Shown piece after piece: positions 1 through 7,863 of a DNA stretch of 64,000 bases (the first letter of the stretch is position 1; each line of letters begins with the position of its first letter). The notes beneath the pieces were generated by a model. It worked only from the letters and a program-made list of their open reading frames with translations, was not told the origin of the DNA and searched no databases. Source of the stretch: Halarcobacter sp. (GTDB lineage: Bacteria > Campylobacterota > Campylobacteria > Campylobacterales > Arcobacteraceae). The stretch spans positions 806,001-870,000 of the forward strand of contig NZ_OY781470.1 of assembly GCF_963676935.1 (NCBI RefSeq). Direction: 5' to 3'. The translations under genes were made by a program, and so were the position numbers.

Positions 1-266
1 ATTGTTAGGTTTTTTACACCTTTAATTGTTCTAGCTTCATCTTCTGCTTTTTTAATTTGCGCAGGATCTCCTGTATTCATTGCATTTCTTAAACTTTGGA
101 ACATTGCTGTATTAAGCATATCCAAATTCTCTTTAGTTGTTATTATTGCATCTTCTTTTACTTTTGCTGTAGTAAAATACGTTACAACTAGACTTGAAAG
201 AGACATAAGTATAAAAAGTGCAAATATAATTCTGTTACTTATTTTTTTTGTTATTAATTCTAACAT
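1..266 (-). CDS. Methyl-accepting chemotaxis protein, N-terminal part (runs off window)
   Basis: Reading leftward from an ATG at 266, the frame stays open to base 1, giving the first 88 residues. A short basic stretch is followed by one hydrophobic segment at about residues 13-31 (IIFALFILMSLSSLVVTYF). The start of a periplasmic sensor follows, with MNTGDPAQIKKAEDEAR near residue 67. This pattern (TM1, then a small Cache-like sensor) is what chemoreceptors of Campylobacterota look like. The HAMP and signalling domains lie outside the window, so the assignment rests on the N-terminus only; a membrane histidine kinase with the same sensor is possible. It is divergent from ruvA, with 95 bp between the starts. 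Confidence 0.6.
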   Translation of the reverse strand, partial: MLELITKKISNRIIFALFILMSLSSLVVTYFTTAKVKEDAIITTKENLDMLNTAMFQSLRNAMNTGDPAQIKKAEDEARTIKGVKNLT

Positions 267-361
267 ACGAGATATCCTAATAATTAAGCTGGCTTATTAT
301 ATAATGTAAAACATTTATTATATATAAAATATTAAATTAAATCAAAAAAACTTGGAAAATA

Positions 362-922
362 ATGATTGTAGGCATTGAAGGTATAATTGAAAGAAAAGAA
401 CCGACATTATTAAATCTAAATGTAAACGGTATTATATATGAAATATTCGTATCAGTGAATTGTAGTTCAAAAATTATTGATAGTAAAGTTAAACTTAATA
501 TAACACATATTATACGAGAAGATTCACAAACTTTATATGGCTTTTTAGACCCAAATGAAAAAAAACTTTTTGATACAGTGATCAAAATTAATGGAGTAGG
601 ACCCAAAGTTGCTTTAGCTATATGTTCAACTTTTACTCCTACATCTTTTGCACAAATTGTAAGTTCAAATGATATCTCTATGTTGAAAAGAGTACCAGGG
701 ATTGGACCTAAGGGTGCTAGTAGAATTTTAGTTGAATTATCTGGCTTTATTATTGATGGAGATGAAGATGAAAATTCAGATGCTTCAATCCATTTAGAAG
801 CTTCATTGGCATTGGAATCTTTAGGCTTTAAAAAAGATGTAGTATCAAAAGTATTAAAAAGTTGTGCAGGTAGTAACACTGGCGATTTAGTAAAACAAGC
901 ATTAAAACAGTTGCAAAAATAG
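362..922 (+). CDS. ruvA: Holliday junction branch migration protein RuvA
   Basis: RuvA binds the four-way Holliday junction and loads the RuvB helicase for branch migration in recombination repair. The 186 residues have the family layout: an OB-fold N-terminal domain (1-62), two helix-hairpin-helix motifs ([11 protein letters not shown] near 77-87 and [12 protein letters not shown] near 111-122) that grip DNA, an acidic linker (GDEDENSD, 133-140), and a C-terminal helical domain III that contacts RuvB. Length is normal. It starts a same-strand run with ddl, the hydrolase and murF, an order I recall from Campylobacter. ruvB is not in the window. Confidence 0.96.
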   Translation: MIVGIEGIIERKEPTLLNLNVNGIIYEIFVSVNCSSKIIDSKVKLNITHIIREDSQTLYGFLDPNEKKLFDTVIKINGVGPKVALAICSTFTPTSFAQIVSSNDISMLKRVPGIGPKGASRILVELSGFIIDGDEDENSDASIHLEASLALESLGFKKDVVSKVLKSCAGSNTGDLVKQALKQLQK

Positions 923-931
923 GAGAATATA

Positions 932-1966
932 GTGAAAATAGGAATAGTTTTTGGTGGAATATCTTATGAGCATGAGATATCAATTGTATCTGCAATAGCT
1001 ATGAAAGATGTATTAAAAGAAGAATTGGTTTACATCTTTTGTGATGAAAATAGAGATTTTTATCATATCCCAACAAATATAATTAAATCAAAACTTTTTA
1101 GCAGTGGTGAGTATAAAAAATGTGATTTATTAAATTTAAAAAAAGGTTCATTTGTAAAAAAAGGCTTACTTTCTGAAAAAAGCTTAGATGTAGATGTTTA
1201 TTTAAATCTATCTCATGGAGGAGATGGAGAAGATGCATTATATTCTTCTATGTTTGAATTATATAATCTTCCTTATATTGGACCTAGAAAAGGTGCTTGC
1301 AGCGTAAGTTTCAATAAATTTTTAACAAAAGGTTATGCATATAGTTGTGGTATTAAAACAATTGACTATAAGTATTATACAAAAGGTGAAAAAGTTGAAA
1401 TAGAAGAGTTCCCTGTAATTATTAAACCTGTTACTTTAGGTAGTTCTATTGGAGTATCTATTGTAAAGTCTAACGAAGAGTTAGAATATGCTTTAGATGT
1501 GGCTTTTGAATTTGATGATGCAGTTATTGTTGAATCATTTATTTCTGGAATAAAAGAATACAACCTTGCAGGATGTAAAATAAATGGAGAGTATAATTTT
1601 TCAATAATAGAGGAACCTCAGAAAGCAGAGTTTTTAGATTTTGATAAAAAATATTTAGATTTTGCAAGAACATCAACTGCTTTAAAAGCAGATATTAGTG
1701 ACGAATTAGCTTCAAAAATAGAGGAATCATTTAAAAAAATATATAATACAACTTTTGAAGGTGCTTTGATTAGATGTGACTTTTTTGTAATAGATGATGA
1801 AGTATATTTAAATGAAATAAACCCAGTACCAGGATCAATGGCAAATTACCTATTTGAAGATTTTAATAAAACATTAGTTTCTTTATCTTCATCATTACCA
1901 AAACAAAAATCAATTAAAATTACCTATGAATATGTAAATAAAATTCAAAGCGCAAAGGGAAAATAA
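932..1966 (+). CDS. ddl: D-alanine--D-alanine ligase
   Basis: This ATP-grasp enzyme joins two D-alanines for the peptidoglycan stem peptide. Visible marks are the N-terminal GGISYEHEIS motif with the substrate-binding Glu at residue 13, the ATP-grasp segment VIIKPVTLGSSIGVSIV, and the C-terminal metal-binding NEINPVPGS. The start is a GTG at 932 placed six bases after AGGAGAA; no ATG upstream fits. Length is 344 residues. It lies 9 bp after ruvA and abuts the next gene. Its product is used by MurF two genes downstream, and alr near 44 kb supplies the D-alanine. Confidence 0.96.
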   Translation: MKIGIVFGGISYEHEISIVSAIAMKDVLKEELVYIFCDENRDFYHIPTNIIKSKLFSSGEYKKCDLLNLKKGSFVKKGLLSEKSLDVDVYLNLSHGGDGEDALYSSMFELYNLPYIGPRKGACSVSFNKFLTKGYAYSCGIKTIDYKYYTKGEKVEIEEFPVIIKPVTLGSSIGVSIVKSNEELEYALDVAFEFDDAVIVESFISGIKEYNLAGCKINGEYNFSIIEEPQKAEFLDFDKKYLDFARTSTALKADISDELASKIEESFKKIYNTTFEGALIRCDFFVIDDEVYLNEINPVPGSMANYLFEDFNKTLVSLSSSLPKQKSIKITYEYVNKIQSAKGK

Positions 1967-2686
1967 TTGGCTCTAAAGAGTATAATTGTAGATAATAAAG
2001 AGTTTGATATCGCTTATGATATTGTAAATGTAAATAATGATAAGACAATTGTATTCCTACATGGTTGGGGTTCAAATAAAGAGATTATGAAACAAGCTTT
2101 TTCTTCTTATCTAAAAGATTACAAACACATTTATATAGATATGCCTGGTTTTGGGAAAAGTGCTACTTCTTATAGTTTGACTACCAAAGCTTATGCAAAT
2201 ATAATTGATACTTTTCTAAAAAACTTAAATATAAATATTGTAGCAATTGCGGGTCACTCATTTGGTGGAAAAGTTGCTACACTTTTAAATCCTGATAATT
2301 TAATTCTGTTAAGTACAGCTGGTATATTGGAAGATAAACCTTTAGATGTAAAGCTAAAAATTAAAGCTTCTAAATTTTTTAATAGCTTAGGTCTTGGAAA
2401 AATTACAAAAGCGTTTAGAAGTAAAGATGTTGATAAAATGAGTGAAAATATGTATCAAACATTTAAAAATGTAGTAAATGAAGATTTCACTGATAATTTT
2501 AACTCTTATGAAAAAAATGGTATGATTTTTTGGGGAGAAGATGATAAAGCAACTTCTCTTGAATCAGGTAAAAAAATACATTCTTTGATTAAAAATAGTA
2601 GTTTCGATTCATATAAAGCTGATCACTACTTTTTTTTAAAGTTTGCATCTGATATTTGTCAAAAAATTGAAAATGGGATTCGTTAA
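1967..2686 (+). CDS. Alpha/beta hydrolase
   Basis: The 239-residue protein has the alpha/beta-hydrolase fold marks: oxyanion motif HGWGSN (32-37), nucleophile elbow GHSFGG with Ser98, a probable acid Asp192/193 in WGEDDKAT, and His220 in KADHYFF. The start is a TTG directly after the ddl stop codon, and its stop overlaps the murF start by one base, so translation is coupled. It has no signal peptide and is probably cytoplasmic. The substrate cannot be told from the sequence. Its fixed place between ddl and murF suggests a link to cell-wall metabolism, but that is inference. Confidence 0.85.
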   Translation: MALKSIIVDNKEFDIAYDIVNVNNDKTIVFLHGWGSNKEIMKQAFSSYLKDYKHIYIDMPGFGKSATSYSLTTKAYANIIDTFLKNLNINIVAIAGHSFGGKVATLLNPDNLILLSTAGILEDKPLDVKLKIKASKFFNSLGLGKITKAFRSKDVDKMSENMYQTFKNVVNEDFTDNFNSYEKNGMIFWGEDDKATSLESGKKIHSLIKNSSFDSYKADHYFFLKFASDICQKIENGIR

Positions 2687-4125
2687 TGGAATATCTATAT
2701 ATATTTACACATATATTACTTATAATGTCTTTAGGCTGGTACTTAATAACCAATTTACAATGGTATAATTATAAACTTGAAAGAGTAATACTAAAACATC
2801 ATAAGTGGCAGTGGCATATCACTTATTTTGCTTCGCCAATAGTATTTTTTTATATACTACCTGATTTATATTTTACTATCTATTTTTATCTACTTTTTAT
2901 GACAAGTTTTGTTCTTTGGAATAAAAAACTTGATAGACCTTTAGTTCTAACAGGAAGAGTAAAAAGATTTTTAGCACTACTACTTTTTATAACTTTTGCA
3001 ATAATAGCACTTTGTCTAACAAGTAAAGATTGTAACTCTTCTGCTGTATTGTTTGTACCAATATTTATAGCTTATATAGTTTCATCTCTTTTAGAAAAAA
3101 TATTTTTTATATCTTTTAAACATAAAGCAAAAGAGAGGCTAGATGCAATACCAGCTTTAAAAATAGTTGCTATTACAGCATCTTATGGTAAAACTTCTAT
3201 AAAAAACTATTTATATCACTTATTAAAAAGAAAATACAAAGTATATAAAACACCAAGATCTGTAAATACAATGGGTGGAATTGTATTAGATGTAAACAGA
3301 GATTTACCCCTTGATTCACAAATCTATATTGCAGAAGCAGGAGCTAGAGAAAAAGGTGATATTGAAGAGATTACAACATTTTTGGAACCACACTATTGTG
3401 TTTTAGGAAGTGTTGGAGAACAACATATTGAGTACTTTAAAACTTTAGATAATATTATTCAAACTAAAATGGAAATATTAACATCACCGAGGATGAAAAA
3501 AGGTTTTGTTCATGAATCTGTTCCAATTAAAGATTATGAAACTATTGTTAAGTTCCCTGATAATCTTCATGTTACAATGTCAAATCTTGATGGTATTTGG
3601 TTTGATATTGTTATAAATGGAAAACAAGAACATTTCTCAGCTCCAATATTAGGAAGTTTCAACGCAATAAATCTAACAGCAGTTATTTTAGTTGCACATG
3701 AATTAGGGATGAGTATTGATGAAATTAAATTAGCTTTAAAAGATTTACCACAAGTTGAGCATAGACTTCAAAAAATAGAAGCTGGTGGGAAAATTATTAT
3801 AGATGATAGCTTTAATGGAAATCTAGAAGGTATGTTAGAAGCTATAAATATTTGTTCTCATCATGAGGGAAGAAAAGTGATTATAACTCCAGGTTTAGTT
3901 GAATCAACTTCTGAAGCAAATATTCTTTTAGCAAATGAGATAAATGAGAAATTTGATTTTGCAATTATTACAGGTACATTAAATGCCCATTTGTTAAGTT
4001 CAAATATAGATGAGGATAAACTGTTTATCTTAAAAGAAAAAGCAGATATGGAAAAAGTATTAGCAGAAAAAACAAGAGCAGGGGATTTAATACTTTTTGC
4101 AAATGATGCACCTAATTTTATCTAG
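2686..4125 (+). CDS. murF: UDP-N-acetylmuramoyl-tripeptide--D-Ala-D-Ala ligase with membrane N-terminus
   Basis: MurF adds D-Ala-D-Ala to the UDP-MurNAc tripeptide. The catalytic Mur-ligase part starts near residue 155: a P-loop TASYGKTS (164-171), a TMGG segment, and the later EHRLQK and DDSFNGN motifs. Before it lie about 150 residues with four hydrophobic stretches (about 3-22, 47-77, 93-112, 121-140), so the enzyme should be membrane anchored. This extension replaces the usual soluble UDP-binding domain. Total length is 479. It starts at an ATG overlapping the previous stop (TAATG) and closes the ruvA-ddl operon. Confidence 0.93.
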   Translation: MEYLYIFTHILLIMSLGWYLITNLQWYNYKLERVILKHHKWQWHITYFASPIVFFYILPDLYFTIYFYLLFMTSFVLWNKKLDRPLVLTGRVKRFLALLLFITFAIIALCLTSKDCNSSAVLFVPIFIAYIVSSLLEKIFFISFKHKAKERLDAIPALKIVAITASYGKTSIKNYLYHLLKRKYKVYKTPRSVNTMGGIVLDVNRDLPLDSQIYIAEAGAREKGDIEEITTFLEPHYCVLGSVGEQHIEYFKTLDNIIQTKMEILTSPRMKKGFVHESVPIKDYETIVKFPDNLHVTMSNLDGIWFDIVINGKQEHFSAPILGSFNAINLTAVILVAHELGMSIDEIKLALKDLPQVEHRLQKIEAGGKIIIDDSFNGNLEGMLEAINICSHHEGRKVIITPGLVESTSEANILLANEINEKFDFAIITGTLNAHLLSSNIDEDKLFILKEKADMEKVLAEKTRAGDLILFANDAPNFI

Positions 4126-4140
4126 TTAAAAAGATATAAG

Positions 4141-4180
4141 TCCCTTTAAGATAGGGAGAATTTTAAAGGAAGTTTTATTA
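4141..4180 (+). promoter_or_regulatory. HIT gene leader with two alternative hairpins
   Basis: TCCCT (4141-4145) can pair with AGGGA (4153-4157). The overlapping CCTTTAA (4143-4149) can instead pair with TTAAAGG (4163-4169), which covers the ribosome-binding site AAGGAAG (4166-4172) of the HIT gene. The two pairings exclude each other. A regulatory role is inference only. Confidence 0.3.
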
Positions 4181-4671
4181 TGGAACATTTATATGCACCT
4201 TGGCGTTATGACTATGTAACTGACGAAAAAATAGAAGGGTGCATCTTTTGTCATATCTCAAAGAATGTAGAAGAGGAAAAATATCAAGTATTATTTTATG
4301 ATGAATATTGCTACATAGTTATGAATAAATTCCCATACTCACCAGGTCATCTTATGGTTATACCACATTTTCATACAGATAAAATAGAAGAGTTAGAAGA
4401 TGAAGTTTGGACTAGAATGAGTGTAAGAATTAGACAAGCAGTAAGCTTACTAAAAGATACAATGAATTGTGAAGGTGTAAATATAGGAATGAATCTAGGA
4501 AAAGCAGCTGGAGCAGGAATAGCGCAACATGTTCATTATCATGCACTACCAAGATGGATAGGGGATACAAATTTTATATCTAGTATTGGTGGGGTAAGAG
4601 TTTACCCAGCTGATTTTGATGAGATTTTTTTGAAGCTAAAAGAGCAGGCTTCTAAATATTTTGTAGATTAA
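4180..4671 (+). CDS. HIT family nucleotide hydrolase/phosphorylase
   Basis: Histidine-triad proteins cleave or transfer nucleotides such as Ap4A and AMP-amidates. The signature HVHYH is at residues 117-121 within QHVHYHALPRW; the middle His is the nucleophile. The N-terminal CIFC (21-24) matches the zinc-binding pair seen in Ap4A-phosphorylase-like HIT proteins. At 163 residues it belongs to the longer HIT subgroup found widely in bacteria. It has its own ribosome-binding site AAGGAAG and sits 54 bp after murF, so it may be read from the same transcript. Confidence 0.92.
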   Translation: MEHLYAPWRYDYVTDEKIEGCIFCHISKNVEEEKYQVLFYDEYCYIVMNKFPYSPGHLMVIPHFHTDKIEELEDEVWTRMSVRIRQAVSLLKDTMNCEGVNIGMNLGKAAGAGIAQHVHYHALPRWIGDTNFISSIGGVRVYPADFDEIFLKLKEQASKYFVD

Positions 4672-4683
4672 ATTGGATTTTAA

Positions 4684-5811
4684 ATGGAACCTAAAAGAAT
4701 TATTGAATTTGTTAGACAAAAAGACTTTAAGTTTATAAAAGAAATTGGTAGAGGTTCTTTTGGCGAAACAGTATTGTTAAAAGATGAATACATTGATTAT
4801 GAATTTGTTTGCAAAAAATATTCACCTTTTGAATTTATAGATAAAGAAGCTTTTTATGAAAATTTCATTAATGAAATTAAAACTTTACATCTTCTTTACA
4901 ATAGAAATATTGTAAGAGTATTTAATTATTACTTATATCCAAAATTGCATTTAGGTTATTTAATGATGGAATATATCAATGGTGAAACAATTTCTGATTA
5001 TTTAGAAAAGTATCCAGAAAATTTGAATGATATATTTAAACAAGTAATTGAAGGTTTTTCCTATTTAGAATCGCATAAAATATTACATAGAGACATTAGG
5101 GATAATAATATTCTTGTTGATGAAAAAGGAATAGTAAAAATTATAGATTTTGGATTTTCGAAAAAAATAAATTTTGATTCTGACAATCAAAAGAGTATAT
5201 CAATTAATTGGATAAGCAGTGTATTACCTGATGATTTTAAAATGGAAATTTATAACCATACTACAGAAGTTTTCTTTGTTGGTAAGTTGTTCGAAGACAT
5301 ACTGAGTCAAATAAACAGTTCATTTAAATATAAAACTATATTAAAAAAAATGATTGAAGTAAATCCTGAATATAGAATCTCTTCTTTTAAACTTATTCTG
5401 AAAGAAATTAATGAAAAATCTTTTACTTTAAATTTGTTTAATAGTGATGAAAAAAGTATTTACAAAAATTTAGCAGAATCTTTTTCTACTGCAATAGTAA
5501 AAAGAGAAGAATCTTCTAATATAATTAGTGATATTGATAAAATTATTAAAAATCTTGATACATTACATCAAAAGACAATGCTTGAAGACTTTGTTAATTC
5601 TAAACATTTATTAAGAGTATTTATAAATGGTGAATATCAGTTTTCAAATACGCTAGTTGAAGTTGAAAGTATTCAAAATTTTACTTCTTTCTTTAAAAGT
5701 ATTTCTAGAGAAAAGCAGAATATAATTTTATATCATTTATCAACAAGGTTTGATGATGTTTCTAAATATTCAAATAATGTATATATTGATGATGACGAAA
5801 TACCTTTCTAA
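4684..5811 (+). CDS. Serine/threonine protein kinase with unknown C-terminal domain
   Basis: Residues about 15-245 form a eukaryote-like kinase domain: glycine loop GRGSFG (22-27), ATP lysine at 44/45 (VCKK), helix-C Glu64, catalytic loop HRDIRDNN (135-142), DFG (155-157) and the late Arg231. The usual HRDxK lysine is Arg here, which occurs in some bacterial kinases. The C-terminal 125 residues show no domain I recognise. There is no membrane segment. It stands alone, 12 bp after the HIT gene and before a long non-coding repeat region, with no phosphatase or FHA gene nearby. Its target is unknown; an accessory or defence role is possible but not shown. Confidence 0.85.
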   Translation: MEPKRIIEFVRQKDFKFIKEIGRGSFGETVLLKDEYIDYEFVCKKYSPFEFIDKEAFYENFINEIKTLHLLYNRNIVRVFNYYLYPKLHLGYLMMEYINGETISDYLEKYPENLNDIFKQVIEGFSYLESHKILHRDIRDNNILVDEKGIVKIIDFGFSKKINFDSDNQKSISINWISSVLPDDFKMEIYNHTTEVFFVGKLFEDILSQINSSFKYKTILKKMIEVNPEYRISSFKLILKEINEKSFTLNLFNSDEKSIYKNLAESFSTAIVKREESSNIISDIDKIIKNLDTLHQKTMLEDFVNSKHLLRVFINGEYQFSNTLVEVESIQNFTSFFKSISREKQNIILYHLSTRFDDVSKYSNNVYIDDDEIPF

Positions 5812-6447
5812 CCAAAACAATTATATATTTAGTATTATTATAAATTAAGCTATACCCAAAACTATTTCTGTACTTTATATTCTCTATCAACTTTCTTTTA
5901 TGAAAAAGAAAGTAGCAAAGAAATCACACTGCGAAGTTTTGAAGGCGGAAGCTTCCCTCGCTTTTTATTTATCTCTTTTGAGTGAGTAAAAACTTGCTAA
6001 AACGTGACATCTAATCACGTTTCTTAACGCTTCAAACAGTTTACTCACTTGTTTTCAAAAGAGATAAATAAACACTCAGCTTCAAAAATGTAGGGAATTG
6101 GATAAGGACATTTGATTTGTTAAGTACCATTTTATTTGAGTTGGTGTCGTGTTAAATTTATATCAAAAAGTTTGCGGCTAGAGCATTTATAGTCCAGACT
6201 TTGTTGAAGCCGGAAGGTTTTTAATTATTTTCGAAAAAGCCTGAGAATGTTTGAGATAAAAAGGTGACTAAATGTCACGTTTTTATTGAGTTTCGCAAGG
6301 CAGAAAATAATTACAAATCTGTAGGGAACTTTAGCTTCAATAACCGTCTGGTTGCTTTTTGCCATACTTTTTTCAACAAAAAAGTATGAAAGCGTACTCA
6401 CTTCTGTGAGTACAAGAGACCAATAGGAGTGTCCAACTCCTCAAAAC
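5812..6447. repeat. Non-coding, hairpin-rich repeat-like region
   Basis: These 636 bp have no plausible gene on either strand, a higher GC than the surroundings, and stacked inverted repeats. They are a 9-bp stem (5891-5899/5904-5912), a long near-perfect pair (5964-5990 with 6040-6072, one 6-base insertion) enclosing an AAACGTGA/TCACGTTT stem (6000-6007/6015-6022), a related stem at 6258-6267/6275-6284, an 11-bp perfect stem CATACTTTTTT (6363-6373/6378-6388) and an 8-bp stem GTACTCAC (6394-6401/6406-6413). The outer parts mirror each other loosely (AAGAAAGTAGCAAAGAAA on the left; reverse complement of GGTTGCTTTTTGCCATAC on the right). It could be a miniature mobile element or a dispersed intergenic repeat. 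Confidence 0.6.
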
Positions 6448-6717
6448 TTATTCGTGTGAATGTCCCTCAGCAATTAACTCCTGAATTTTCCCATAAACTT
6501 CAGTAGCTTGCTCATCATCAATCTTATCTTCATTTACAGCATAAATAATATTTTGTAACTCCACAAGAAAAGATTCAATATCTCTTACCTCTTCCATAGT
6601 CTCATCTGTTTGTTCTTTTTTTTCAATAATTGTATGTAAATCTTCTAAATATCCCTCTACCTCTGGTATCATAGTGTTTTCAATAACTTCTAATAAATCT
6701 TTTTTAATTTGTGTCAT
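6448..6717 (-). CDS. Small acidic hypothetical protein
   Basis: An 89-residue, strongly acidic, helical protein with no signal peptide or cysteine. It ends in a His-containing tail (EGHSHE). Long heptad-like stretches (KKDLLEVIENT, VRDIESFLVELQN) suggest a helical bundle. An AAGGA sequence ten bases before the ATG supports the start. I do not recognise the family. It is divergent from the deformylase gene and borders the non-coding repeat region. Confidence 0.6.
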   Translation of the reverse strand: MTQIKKDLLEVIENTMIPEVEGYLEDLHTIIEKKEQTDETMEEVRDIESFLVELQNIIYAVNEDKIDDEQATEVYGKIQELIAEGHSHE

Positions 6718-6854
6718 ATTTGATATATCCTTATATTTTTTATATTATAACTTATAAAACCCCTTATTTTTATTTCTTTTGTGCACTATTTATAATATTT
6801 AATCCAAGTAAAACATTATTCAATTATAATTGTCAAAAAGAAAAAAGAGTATAT

Positions 6855-7379
6855 ATGAGAGATCAATGTATTATTGCAAAATTGGGTGAATCAATTCTTA
6901 GAAAAAAAGCTAAAAAAGTTAAAAATATTAATTCAGAAAAAATACAAAGTGTTATAACTAAAATGATAACTTGTGTAAAAATGAGTAGGGGAGTTGGTCT
7001 TGCTGCACCTCAAGTTTTTGAACCATATCAAATATTAATAATCTCTTCCCATCCAAATGACAGATATCCTAATGCTCCACTTATGAAAAATGAAGTATTA
7101 ATTAATCCTGAGATTATAAAAAAGTCAAAGAAAAAAGTAAAAGATTGGGAAGGGTGTCTAAGCATCCCTGGAATTAGAGCAAAAGTTCCAAGATACAAAA
7201 AAATAGAAGTGAAATATACTACAGTTGAAGGGAAAACAAAAAAAGTAATATTTGAAGATTTTATCGCTAGAATATTTCAACATGAATATGATCACTTAAT
7301 AGGGAAAGTTTATTTAGATAGAGTTAAAGATAACATTGATATTGTTTCAGAAGAACTATATTTTAAGTTAATTTCATAA
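6855..7379 (+). CDS. def: Peptide deformylase
   Basis: The enzyme removes the N-formyl group from new proteins using a bound metal. All three family motifs are present: GVGLAAPQ (46-53), EGCLS (99-103, metal ligand Cys101) and QHEYDHL (142-148, His143, Glu144, His147). I start at the ATG at 6855, after AAAAAAGAG; the open frame runs 48 codons further upstream, but those codons are membrane-like, have no ribosome site and overlap the divergent gene. Length is 174 residues. It lies just upstream of the RidA gene and is probably co-transcribed. The divergent C-terminus suggests a second deformylase paralogue. Confidence 0.93.
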   Translation: MRDQCIIAKLGESILRKKAKKVKNINSEKIQSVITKMITCVKMSRGVGLAAPQVFEPYQILIISSHPNDRYPNAPLMKNEVLINPEIIKKSKKKVKDWEGCLSIPGIRAKVPRYKKIEVKYTTVEGKTKKVIFEDFIARIFQHEYDHLIGKVYLDRVKDNIDIVSEELYFKLIS

Positions 7380-7409
7380 ATATTTATGAAATTAAAAAAT
7401 GGAGAATCT

Positions 7410-7760
7410 ATGATAATAAGAAAACAAATAAATGAAAAAATGAGTAGAATTGTAGAACACAATGGTGTTGTATATTTTGCAGGAATAGTATCTGATGATA
7501 AAAAGTTAGATATAAAGGTGCAAGCAAAAAGAGCTTTAGAGATTGCAGAAGAAAGGTTTAAAGAAGCTGGAGTTAGTAAACATAGTATTTTAAGAACAGA
7601 AATATTTTTAAAGGATATCTATAGAGATTTTGAAGAGTTTAATAAAATTTGGAAAGAATGGATTCCTCAAAATGATAAACCAGCACGTTCATGTGTGCAA
7701 GCAAACATGGCTAGTCATAATACTTTAGTTGAACTAGTTATAACAGCAGCAAAAGAATAA
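7410..7760 (+). CDS. RidA family reactive-imine deaminase
   Basis: RidA-type proteins hydrolyse reactive enamines/imines released by PLP enzymes and amino-acid oxidases. The 116 residues carry the family Arg in PARSCVQA (Arg93) and a C-terminal VELVITA segment. I start at the ATG at 7410 because GGAG sits five bases upstream; an in-frame ATG at 7386 has no such site. It lies between def and a D-amino-acid dehydrogenase gene. That enzyme makes imino acids, so a detoxifying partnership is a sensible inference. The sequence is too divergent from E. coli RidA for me to name the subfamily. Confidence 0.88.
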   Translation: MIIRKQINEKMSRIVEHNGVVYFAGIVSDDKKLDIKVQAKRALEIAEERFKEAGVSKHSILRTEIFLKDIYRDFEEFNKIWKEWIPQNDKPARSCVQANMASHNTLVELVITAAKE

Positions 7761-7863
7761 TTATTTGATTTATATATTAATCTAATTAAAATATATACAA
7801 AAAAATTTTAAAAATATGATAATATTTTAGTATTATTAAAATATAAAAGAAAAAGGATACCTT

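Noticed and set aside
337-879. 180-residue open frame antisense to ruvA
   Set aside because: It lies fully inside ruvA, has no ribosome site and its composition is the mirror of the real gene.
6711-6854. Upstream extension of the deformylase reading frame
   Set aside because: The 48 added codons have no ribosome site and overlap the divergent gene; deformylase motifs and length fit the ATG at 6855.
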